From the NCBI GenBank assembly GCA_023630585.1, contig CM042543.1, positions 23,060,760-23,124,759 of the forward strand: a DNA stretch of 64,000 nucleotides. Direction: 5' to 3'. Positions within the stretch are counted from its first letter, which is position 1; every line of letters begins with the position of its first letter. This DNA comes from Cranoglanis bouderius (Eukaryota; Chordata; Actinopteri; Siluriformes; Cranoglanididae). Below, one piece after another: positions 1 to 10,800 of this stretch. A program made the position numbers and the translations under genes. The notes below the pieces were generated by a model. That model searched no databases and was not told where the DNA came from. It was given only the letters and a program-made list of their open reading frames with translations.

Positions 1-1958
1 TGGAAATTTGGCTTTGGTGGCGGAGCGACGACACTATGTCCAAACCTGGACTTCTGTGGCAACTGGTAATGAGAGAGAAAATATGAGTGTTAATGTGTTA
101 AGATGCAGACCAAGATAATACTAAAACTGCCACACACGCACACACAGTTGTATATATGGCTGATTGGTCAATAATTTAGAAGAAAAAAAAAAAAACATTT
201 TAATGGAACTTATCGATTTTTTCCATAAATAAAATAAAATAAAAACAAAATGTCATGCCTCATACCTTAGCATTGGTCCATTTATCAGGTTTCTGTTCAT
301 TCTCCTTGGCCTTAGCAGTTGGAGGGGCTGCCCAACTTTCTAATTTGAGTTCCTGAGGCTCAGGGTGCTCCTTATTCTCATCAAATATCATGAGTCGACT
401 GTTCTGACTTGGCACAATTGGTTGTTTAAACTGCAGACCCCTGGCATCTGTGCAAAAAGAAATCAATAAGCCCTCAATGTGTCACTTGCTTATAGTAATT
501 TGCTTCTCTTCCATCTGTCTCATTAGTAGTTTAGAAATGTGCTTCTGCTAATATTTATATACATCTTCAGCAGAAAGCCAAGCTTTACATGATTCCGGTC
601 ACATCATCCGAATAGTCAGCACAGGGGTCATCAGCTAGTGGGCCGTGATCCAATTGCGGACCCAGCCAAGTATTTCAGTGAACCGAACCAATTACTTGGG
701 AAAAAATACTTTAGCAGAACCAATCTACATATTTTTTAAAAAGTTCTGTTATTTGCTTATGCGGTCTTTGTAAGCAAGGAATTTTATGTATGTTTTTTTT
801 AGTAAATCAGTTACCCACAGCCAACCGTTCCAGTTGCCCTATTGATAGGAGCAACAGCTTTTTTCTTTCCCTTGGCTTTCAGCTCTGTGAGTGAAGCCCT
901 CTGAGGCTCTGGACGCTCATCATCGGTTTCCTGATCAATCACTGGAGTCATCATCTGCCTACACACACGTGCCTGTAAAGCCCTGAGGGAAGATAGATCA
1001 GGATTTACTTACAGCTATGTTTGAGGCATGTGAAGGGCTCTGTGAATCATATTTAATAACGTAAATCAATCGATATAACAAAAATGAAAAGGTATAAGAC
1101 TCCATACTTGTGAAATTGCCGTAATCTGTCTAGAGGTTCAGCCCCACATTTTAAACCTTCTTGGAATATGCTGTCGGCCATCCGCGAGTTTCCCCTTTTC
1201 TCATACTCTTCAGACCATGCAATGTAAAAAGACGCCTGCAATGTCCCTATTCCCTGAGCTTGCATGTACCGGTACACATCCAACGGATCAGAACAGCTTT
1301 CTGTCTATAATTCAAAACAATAGAGCGCAAGGATTTTATTACATCACAAGTATAAGATCAGCCACAGGGGGAAAATAGTAATGCACTTACAAATTTGATC
1401 CAAAGGTCGACATAACGGGAATCGCTGTGGTACTTTTTTTCTTCTGTAAACTTCATGACTGCTCTTTCCAGAAGAAGACTCAAACCGCTCTCCTTACCAC
1501 CCTGTGGGTAAGTCTGTTCTATCCATTTTATGTACCTGCAAAAGCCAAGGCTGTCAGCGTTCCTCAGTCACGTGGCAAACGGATATTAAGAATAATGTTC
1601 AAGACAATCTCACCTATCCCAAACATCAAGAGGGTCATCTCCATCATACATCCGAAGCTCTAACTCGTATGCTCTAGATATTCCCAAAAATAAAAACTTC
1701 TGTTGAGGTCACTGCCACAACATGAGCTTTCAATGAGTAAAAACATGACCTCTAAAACACACAAATGAAAAACCACAATAAAAACATTTAACTGAGAATA
1801 AAAAAAAGGACTGCTTACTGTTTTTGTTGGTTGATGGCACTAGTGGTGCCCTCTTGCTGCTGACTGAGTGCTTGATGCAGGGCGGAGATGTCGCGGCCAC
1901 GTCTCAGAGGCTGGATGTTCTCTTTGCATAACTCCCACTCCACCTCTCCCTCTGCCAT
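1..1958 (-). CDS. bub1b: BUB1B/BubR1 mitotic checkpoint protein, N-terminal exons (partial)
   Basis: BubR1 is a subunit of the mitotic checkpoint complex that inhibits APC/C-Cdc20 at unattached kinetochores. Seven coding exons are visible, in transcript order 1958-1819, 1673-1614, 1535-1391, 1304-1108, 982-815, 440-266 and 62-1. All have GT-AG borders and their phases join cleanly, giving about 315 codons before the gene leaves the window. The ATG at 1958 opens MAEGEVEWELCKENIQPL, with the first KEN box at residues 12-14. The TPR-like Bub1/Mad3 region follows (PLDVW, then QGIGTLQASFYIAWSEEYE). A second KEN box (AKAKENEQ) falls at about residues 282-284. Both KEN boxes and the TPR are hallmarks of BubR1 rather than Bub1. 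The acceptor for the 440 exon is the one after GATGCCAG, because using the upstream cag would break the frame. GLEBS and kinase-like domains lie outside the window. A leader exon probably ends at 3990 and splices to 1997. Confidence 0.95.
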
Positions 1959-2416
1959 TGTTAGCTGATGGCAGTGGACTGCACTATCAGTGACTGACTA
2001 GAAAAGGTACCTTATGCTGCTTATCTTACAGGTCTGTGTGAGGTAGGCAATTAAAAAAAAAAATGGCAAGAATCCAAAGGTAGTCATTCAACTCAATTAA
2101 GATTTGAAAATAAGATGAAAATACATGGTATTAGAGATTGGCAAAGAGATTAGCAAAATATCATACATGCAATTCCATTATCAATTGATTGAAACTCCTG
2201 TCTGCTGGAAATGTCTATTATACCTGCATACTTTTTATGTATTCGATATTTGGCAGGATATATACAGTTTATAGGAGTATGTGTGTGAAAATATATACAC
2301 ACACCGATCAGCCATCACATTAAAACCACTGACAGGTGAGGTGAATAACATTGATTATCTCATTACAATGGCACCTGTCAAGGGGTGGGATATATTAGGC
2401 AGCAAGTTAACAGTCA

Positions 2417-2831
2417 CCCTGTGTCCCAACTGGCAGACTATTCGAGATTAGAATCAGAATGTCCCAAATCATAGTACGTTGAAATGAGTGTCCCAAAGGT
2501 ATCCGGATGGTCTACTATTTCTGGTAGATTTTCAAAGTGTGGATCCGTGGACACTTTTTCAGCTAATATTTCCCACAACTCCTTGCACAAGGGAGGTGGA
2601 GCTTTGTGATGGGGTTTGCTTCTCCGAAAAGGCTGAAATGCAACAAGGAGTTTGTTTATAGTGACAGTGTTCTCTTCCGAGCAACAACGTTCTCTTCCTT
2701 TACACAACCAGTTAGTATGTCCCAATATTTGCATACTCTTTTAATACACACTTAAAAATATGTACTTTTTCTTCATAAAAAGAGTACATACTTTTAGTAC
2801 ATAGTATAAGTATGCCAATAGGGACACAGGG
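2417..2831. mobile_element. PIF/Harbinger-like MITE nested in the Tc1 copy
   Basis: Begins CCCTGTGTCCC and ends GGGACACAGGG, with imperfect inverted termini extending about 25 bp. It is flanked on both sides by TCA (2414-2416 and 2832-2834). Removing it with one TCA restores a continuous Tc1 leader. A 3-bp target duplication and such termini fit Harbinger-type MITEs; the family name is inferred. Confidence 0.65.
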
Positions 2832-2946
2832 TCAGTTCTCAAAGTTGACATGTTGGAAGCAGGAAAAGGATCTGAGTGACTTTGACAAGGGCCAAATTGT
2901 GATGGCTAGATGACTGGGTCAGAGCATCTCCAAAACGGCAGGTTTT

Positions 2947-3235
2947 GTGGGGTGTTCCCGGTATGCAGTGGTTAGTACATACCAAAAGTGGTCCAAGGAA
3001 GGACAACCAGTGAACCAGCAACAGGGTCATGGGTGCCCAAGACTCATTGATGCGCGTAGGGAGCGAAGGCTAGCCCGTCTGGTCCGATCCCACAGAGGAG
3101 CTACTGTAGCACCAATTGCTGAAAAAGTTAATGCTGGCTATGACAGAAAGGTGTCAGAACACACAGTACTGTACATCTCAGCTTGCTGTGTGTGGGGCTG
3201 TGTAGCCGCAGACCGGTCAGAGTGCCATTAGGGAA
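2947..3235 (+). pseudogene. Tc1 transposase N-terminal fragment
   Basis: The translated stretch contains the helix-turn-helix region of a Tc1-like transposase (YQKWSKEGQPVN, then HGCPRLIDARRERRLARLVR). It stops being collinear with the family at about 3235, where the sequence flips strand. Non-functional. Confidence 0.75.
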
Positions 3236-3433
3236 TACTGCTGCCATTAAGAAGTGTACTTGGTCTGCAACAATGTTTAGATAGGTGGTACGTGTCAAAG
3301 TAACATCCACGTGAATGACAGGAGCCAAGGTTTCCCAGCAGAACATTGCCCAGAGCATCACACTGCCTCCGCCAGCTTGCCTTCTTCCAAGAGTGCATCC
3401 TGATGCCATTTCTTCCCCAGGTAAGCAATGCAC
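3236..3433 (-). pseudogene. Inverted mid-transposase fragment of the same Tc1 copy
   Basis: Read on the minus strand it gives GRRQAGGGSVMLWAMFCWET and HVDVTLTRTTYLNIV, typical of the central part of the same Tc1 family. It sits in opposite orientation to the N-terminal fragment, so the element contains an inversion with loss of the C-terminal third. Confidence 0.75.
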
Positions 3434-3483
3434 TTGTTATTCACTTCACCTGCCAGTGGTTTTAATGTTATGGCTGATCAGTG

Positions 3484-4726
3484 TATATCATACTGTCCAT
3501 CACTAAATCACTCAACTAACTTACAGGTCAGTCAGTTTGTAAGCAAATAGTGTAAATTAAATAGTAGCCAAATAAGAAGGTTTACTATCTTCTGCTTGCA
3601 TGCACTCCTCCATCTTCTGAATAAGCAGCAGTCAGTCTCAATGTTATCGAGTATCAGCGCTGTAGCTCTCAAACAGCAAACATACGAGTTATACAAATAC
3701 TCGGACAGCTGTCTGTGAAACGACATAACCAAGTTATAGTTACCTGTAATTACCCAGCAGGCACTGAATTAAAAGAAACGAGTCTGTTCCCAAGCTCCCC
3801 AGAATTAGCTAGCTAATCAGAGGACTCGTCTGCCTGCGAACAAAGAATTAGTCACAATTAGTTACAGTAATTGCATAATTTTCTTGCCTTGGTGCAACCG
3901 TCTCCTTTGCATAATCAATATCTAGACAGAACAATCCATAAATAACTAATTTATTTATCTGTTTTTATTTATTTATTTATTTATTTTACCGTTGTAGGCT
4001 CTTGTGAACGTCTGTATCCGCCTCTCTCTCTAGATTTGAACGAAAACCGCCAGGAGACTGACAGCGCGCTGATTGGGTAAATTCTGTTCACGTGATCCAA
4101 ACCCAAGCTTCCTACGTGGACTAAAAAACAACTCTAACTTACAGATTATTTTACGATTAATATCATACATTGTTAAATACCGGGAATTTTTACAGATTAG
4201 TTTAACCTCCCGTTTTATCCTTAGGTTTCTAACTTGTTTTGCGGCTTAAACGTTCCATGCTCTACATAAAGCATTCTGGGTAATGTAGTGTACAAAATAG
4301 TTTGATTAATCAGTTTCCGGTTATGTAATGTGTTGTTGAGAAATAGCAGAGTCATCCGTATTTGTGTAAATACAAGGTGTTTGCATTTGTAAAGAAGAAA
4401 ATTAAAATGATAATTTCAACCGCACATTATCGGTTAATAAGTTTACCCGGACTACGTTTCCCGTGAGCTTACCAAACAGGTTTTACTTCCTGTGTTTTTC
4501 TTCTTTGACAAATGGGAGTTTTGTTGAATTTGGTGTTGGTGTATCACCATTTTTTTTCTTTATTAAACATTTAAGTTGATTCTTTCAACAAATTAAGTTG
4601 TGTATTCCCAAATATGTAAATCATGCCATGAAAAGTGTTTCAGTCGTTGGTCTGGAATCGTCTGTTGTGTTGAATATTGCCTATTGGATTGACTATCACT
4701 GCAACAGTCCCAGTGGAAGGCCAACT
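3484..4726. promoter_or_regulatory. Divergent promoter region between bub1b and zfyve19
   Basis: The two genes are head to head. The bub1b leader exon probably ends at 3990 (CAACG followed by gtaaaa on the minus strand), and zfyve19 translation starts at 4727. A TTTA repeat lies at 3965-3987. The stretch is only mildly GC-rich around 4045-4090. No other gene is seen here. Confidence 0.55.
4035..4076 (-). promoter_or_regulatory. Putative CCAAT + CDE/CHR-like cell-cycle module of bub1b
   Basis: On the bub1b strand there is CCAAT (4076-4072), then GGCGG (4051-4047), a 6-nt spacer and TTCAAA (4040-4035), just upstream of the inferred leader exon. CDE/CHR tandems with CCAAT boxes are the known layout of late cell-cycle promoters. 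Here the CHR hexamer is the reverse complement of the usual TTTGAA, so the match is suggestive only. Confidence 0.4.
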
Positions 4727-4804
4727 ATGGATAGGCGATGCTATGGTTGTGCTTCAAAGTTCACTCTCTTCAAAAAGGAGGTTTGTCTATTAGTATGTAG
4801 ATTT

Positions 4805-4878
<74 letters not shown>

Positions 4879-7800
4879 TTTATATGAATTGCTAGCGGGA
4901 GAAGCACACGCCTTCATATCTTCTGTAAAAACAAGAGATACATTGATGTGATATTACTTTGATAAAAAAAAAATTTATTTATTTGACGTTGCAGACAGTA
5001 TTGTTACAGTTTATTCTGTATGAGCATTGTTTCTCTATATAAAACATATTTAATCGACTATATTTAATGAAAAGTATTGGTGGATTTATACAGAGGTGCC
5101 ATTTATGGACTTACCAAAATAACAAGATGTCAGATAATTCAATTCAATTCCATTTTATTTATATAGTGCCTTTAACATTGGACATTGTCTCAAAGCATCT
5201 TTATAGTTATCCATATATAGATATAGATTTAGATTTATCCTGTCATGAATTAATGAACATTCAATTTCATTACAGTTGGGCTGCAAAAACTGTGGACGCT
5301 CATTTTGTTCAGGGTGTCTAACGTTTAATGCGTTGGTGCCACGCTACGGTAACACTCAGCAAAAAGTCTGCAAGCAGTGCCATGGCAATCTCACAAGGTT
5401 TGCTTTCTAATACACCAATGCATTACACCATAATATGCTCTGTGGATGAACTGTATAAATGAGGTATAAATGCTCTTTTGTACACTTAGTGGTGGAAAAC
5501 AGAATGATGCTGCAAGATGGTCACCACCTGAAAACTACAAAAAGTAAGAGCTGAGAAGCTTTTTGCTTCTTAAACATCTTCTCCATATCGCTCAGTGTCA
5601 TTAGTTAATGTTTACATTGTCTTGGGTTGCAGGCGGGTTGCTGCCCTTGAAGCCAAACAGACTCAACCTCATCAGCCTCCCAGACATGCTAGTGGACCGA
5701 ATAATACATCAGCTCTCATTTCAACCAAGGGTCTTAGTAAGGAGGACCAAGCGATTGCACAAAGACTCCAGAAGCTGAAAGAGGAAACAAAACCAAGTAA
5801 GAGTGATCCACGTTCATTAACAGAATTAAGATGTACATTTCAACACCAGATACACATCGTCGTCTTCATCGTTTGCAGAATCCATACCGTCTGAGAAGGA
5901 GATAGAGACTCGTCTTGCTGCACTGAAAGCTCCAGATCAGCCGGTGCCTTCAGCTCGAGAAATGGAAGACCGTTTGGCTGCTTTACAAGGAAGACAACCT
6001 CCTTCCCAAGCTCCTCCATCAGTAAGTATAAGGCTAAATTGGGATGATGCACAAAATGGTAAATGGTTCTTTATGGGTTATTTAGGTTGTATATTGCTTA
6101 AAGGGTTTTACTTGGAACCGTTTTGAAGGGGAAACCATCTGCTTTAGGTGGTTCACTCATAATAAAAGTATGGTATGAAAACAGCCAGTGTCATGGTTTC
6201 AGTATATTACAGTATCTGTGTAAACCTTATTTTCAAGCAGGACATCGTGCATAACCCTGTGTCACACTTGCAAATGACAGGCAACCATAACACTTTTCAA
6301 CACAGAGATGCGATCCTGATGACAAACAACAAAGCAACAGAGCAGCAAGCAAAATTTAAATAGAGATTGTCTCTATATTATGCAAATTAGTAACGATAAA
6401 CATTTGGAGAGTTTAGGTAGGCAAGTTATAGCAGCAGACACTACACGCCCACAAGATACAAACCTGAAGCAACATCAGCTTGCTAGTATAAATGCAGGGT
6501 AAAACAGTAGAAGCATGGAATATATTCAATTATTTTATTAAAGTCCCCGTGAAGTGCCTTGAAACCTGCAGCGTTATTCGATGTGCTGACATCATTTCCA
6601 TTGAAACAGGGAGTCAGGGCGGGCCATATCAAGTAGCTCCTCCCCCTTTTTAAATAGCCAGTAGCGTTTAGCTTGCCTCACAGCCAGGAAACCTACAACT
6701 CTCAGGGGCGGTACACTCTAGAAATTCTAGAGAGCATTTGATTGGACAGAAAGTCTGATGAGAAGCTGAAGTGCAGAATGATGTCATCAAAATTGTTGAT
6801 CTGTATTGGTGATATAGAGAGATTGTAAATTTTGAATGCATATATCATCTAAATGCAAACTTTGTAATTGTTTTGGAACACACTAGCTTAGAGATAACCT
6901 TAAGGCTAACGTATTCATACTAAAAGCCACACAACTTCAAGGACTTTAAGGAAAGTGTTATATTTTATATATAATATGGCTCTTGGCCTTAGTTTATTGA
7001 AGCCAAAAGAAATAAAACATTTTCTCCTAGTATGTGTGTTGTATTAAAAAGTGGGTAGCACTTGTAGCATATTTCAAGTACATGATGCATATGGACATTT
7101 ATTTCTTAGAATATTATTAGTTATACCATTATAGTGTATATGTAAGTTTATTAGCATTACTACTTCAGATTTTCATTTCCGGTATACTGTCATACTGGTA
7201 CATCACTGCAGACCAACTTGTCTGTTGATAGAAAAATATTGACATCACATGGTCTTGACCACCAAAATGTGCAGCTGTATTGTTTATTGATGTTTGTAAC
7301 ATCAATATGGCTTTACTGTATGCAGGTTCACCAGCCTCCTGATAACAGGACCCAAACCGAACAGGCCAATGACTTGATCATGCAAATGACAGAGGAAGCT
7401 GCCATAGACAGACAACAGTGCCCCGATGGTATTTATTACACAGTCTCATTTTGATGAGCATGTTGAACATTTGTCCTGTTTATTACACTTCAGTTTAGCG
7501 TCTACCTTTTTTTTTATCCGTTTAGTTTTTACGCTTACAGATATCTTGGCCATTTTGTCCCACTTTCATGTGATCTAATATAGCTGATAACTCAGAGAGT
7601 CCAGTCACACCCCTAAACGATCTCAACAAGCAAGCAAGCGGGACAGTGGATGAGAATTTGGATGATGAGCAGCTGTCTCTCAAGCAGATAGAGGAGGAAA
7701 AGAGCCGCTTGCTGACCGAGGCCATGGAGGAGCTGAAACGAGAGGAAAACTGCCAGGGGCAGCTTCTTCAGGTAGCCAAGAGACTGGCTGTGCTGCAGGG

Positions 7801-10800
7801 GCGAGACCCGGACAAAGGTAACTTCATGTTGCTTGAAAGTTTTTGTTAATGAACATATTTTAGACTGTGAAAGTTGTCTCTAGATGTGAAACCAATACAA
7901 ACCCCAACACTCCTCAGATCCATACATACATTAAAAGCACCAGCGAAGGAAGATTGTTTATCAGTACTATAATAATATACGGTATTTCCTATGGACATAG
8001 TGGTGTTGCTGTTGGTATCTGACTTTTAAAAAATAATAATAATAATAGTGTGTTAATAATAATGTGTTAATTTACCTGCATTTGTTAGAACAGTATTGTG
8101 CTATAGGATTATGGCATAATATTGTAGCTCAAATTGAGAAAACAGAATAGCTCAATGTAGGTGGAGCAGTGGCACAGCAGGTTGGTAGCATCACGGTTCC
8201 ACTGACCCAGTTCGGTCCCGAGCTCGGGTTACGTTATATGTGGTGTTTCTGTGCATGTTCCCTCTGTGTTCATGTGGGTTTCCTCGGGTTCTCCGGTTTC
8301 CACCTACCTCCCAAGAAAATGCCAGTACATGGATTGACTAAGATAAATTGCCCCTAGGTGTGTGTGCGTGCGTGTGTGGTGCTCTGTGATGGACTGGCAT
8401 CCCATCCAGAGTGTGTTCCCAGGATAAGCTCTGGATCCACCACGACCCTGATCAGGATAAAGCAGTTGTTATTGTAACTATAGTTTCAACACATACAAAT
8501 GTGCATTACATTTACTGGTCCAGGAATTTGAGTGTAATTTTAATGTTGTATTGCTGTGTTTGTGTGTTTCAGTCACTATGACAGACTTCCAGCAACCTGA
8601 CAGTGATGAAGAGACAGAGGAGGAAGCAATTGCCAGGATTCTAAAAAGGGTCTGTAGAAATAAATATTATATTGATATATTATATGTACAGTATGTTCTT
8701 ACCATTATTTAAAATGTTGCATTACAATTATTGTGAAAGTGTATTACTATAAATGAAACACAGCTTATGTGATTGCTTTAATTAGTTTTTACCTTTTTCC
8801 TTAAGATGCAGGATTCTTATTTAGTCATTTACTCCCACAATATTTTTTTTTAATTTATTTATTTATTTATTTATTTATTTGGCTTCTAGATGTCGGAAGA
8901 GACTGCTTTAGACGAAGCCAGTGGTTATAACATCCCTCCACAGCACAGACGCCCAGAAAATAAAGAAAAGCCCAATTCAAATAAGAAGCAGGTAACAAGA
9001 TTCCTACACACTTTCTAGTTTGCACTCAATCAGTTGAGTTTATCACACAGCAAACCATGGCATATACACATTTTCCCACCTTACAGCATGCATTTCCTGC
9101 TGATTACAGTGGTGCTTGAAAGTTTGGGATTTTTTTTTTTACATTTCTGCATAAATATAACCTAAAATATCATCAGATTTTCCCACAAGTCCTAAAAGTA
9201 GATAAAGAGAACCCAATTAAAGAAATGAGACAAAAATATTATACTTGAGCCAATATTACATATATGTGAGTGGCAAAAGTATGTGGACCTTTGCTTTCAG
9301 TATCTGGTGTGACCCCCTTGTGCAGAAATAACTGCAACTAAACCTTTCCGGTAACTGTTAGTTACCTGCACATTCCTCAGTACAGAACAGCTTCAACTCT
9401 GGGATGTTGGTGGGTTTCCTCACATGAACTGCGTGCTTCAGGTCCTTCCACAACATTTCTATTGGTTTAAGGGCAGGACTTTGACTTGGCCATTTCAGAA
9501 CATTAACTTTATTCTTCTTTAACCATTCTTTGGTAGAACAACTTGTGTACTTAGGGTCAGTGTCTTGCTGCATGGCTCACTTTCTCTTGAGATTCAGTTC
9601 ATGGACAGATGTCCTGACGTTTTCATTTTCATTGTCCCATTAATGATTGTAAGTCGTCCAGGCCCAGATGCAGCAAAACAAGCCCAAACCATGATACTAC
9701 CACCACCATGTTACATGGGGAAAAAAAGGCATTTAAGAGTCACAGAAACATTGGGCAAAGTTTTGAGTTGATTTTTAAACTCTTGTACAGAGGTAAGATT
9801 ACGGAGGGGATTGTGGTATAAAGTTCCAAAGTGAAGGGGCTACTATGCAGAAAGCCCTACCATGGAGTGAGGACAGCTTGCAACGTGGAATGAATAACAG
9901 GCCAGTATCAGATGACCTGAGAGAGCGTGATGGAGTGTAGGAACGGATAAGATCAGCAATGTATGAGGGGGCTAGACCATGTAGGGCTTTGAAAGTGATA
10001 AGGAGAACTTTATATTGGATGCGATATGAGACGGGTAACCAGTGTAACCTGTGCAGGACAGGAGTGATGTGTGATGATTTCTTAGAATATGAGAGAACCC
10101 TGGCTGCTGAATTCTGGATGTATTGCAATTTATTGATTGTTTTAGTGGGAAGGCCAGAAAAGAGAGCATTACAGTAATCAAGGAGGAAGAATTTCCTCCA
10201 TTTGTACACAATCTGTCTGACTTTGGATTGGTGGAATCCAAACTGTTTAGAGATGGTTTTGTAACCTTTTCCAGCCTGATGAGCATCAGCAACACTTTTT
10301 CCGAGGTCCTCAGAAATCTCCTTTGTTCATGCTATGATACACTTCCACAGACATGTGTTGTGAGGCTCAGACTTTGTTAGAGCCCTGTTCTTTAAATAAA
10401 ACAGGGCGCTCACTTACACTTGATTGTCATCCCATTGATTGAAAACACCTGACTCTAAGTTCACCTTCAAATTAATTGCTAATCCTAGAAGTTCACATAC
10501 TTTTGCCACTCAGATATGTAATATTGGATCATTTTCCTCAATAAATAAATAACTAAGTATAATATTTTTGTCTCGTTTGTTTAATTGGGTTCTCTTTATC
10601 TACTTTTAGGACCTGGTGATGTTTTAAGTCATATTTATGGAGACAAATAGAAATTTCTAAAGGGTTCACAAACTTTCAAGCACCACTGTATGTCCCACTG
10701 GAGTAGCAAACAATTGTAAAGCTGTGTATTGCTTACCATATTTACATCTGATTTTCAGTGTCCCTGCTTGCACTCATCTGAAAATAACTTTCATAGTAAG

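Larger units (their letters stand above)
2302..3483 (+). mobile_element. Tc1-like element with internally inverted transposase, in bub1b intron 1
   Basis: The ends are CACCGATCAGCCAT at 2302 and its inverse ATGGCTGATCAGTG ending at 3483, with TA after the right end. Between them the left half carries the start of a Tc1 transposase on the plus strand, and the right part carries the middle of the transposase on the minus strand. It is a dead internally rearranged copy. A smaller element is nested at 2417-2831. Confidence 0.85.
9117..10688 (-). mobile_element. Tc1-like element with long TIRs in zfyve19 intron 9
   Basis: Ends CAGTGGTGCTTGAAAG at 9117 and its inverse CTTTCAAGCACCACTG ending at 10688, each flanked by TA. 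Inverted homology continues about 200 bp inward on both sides, including an inner GTGGCAAAAGTATGTG motif and its inverse near 10500. The transposase is reduced to a C-terminal piece and is interrupted by a LINE fragment. Confidence 0.85.
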
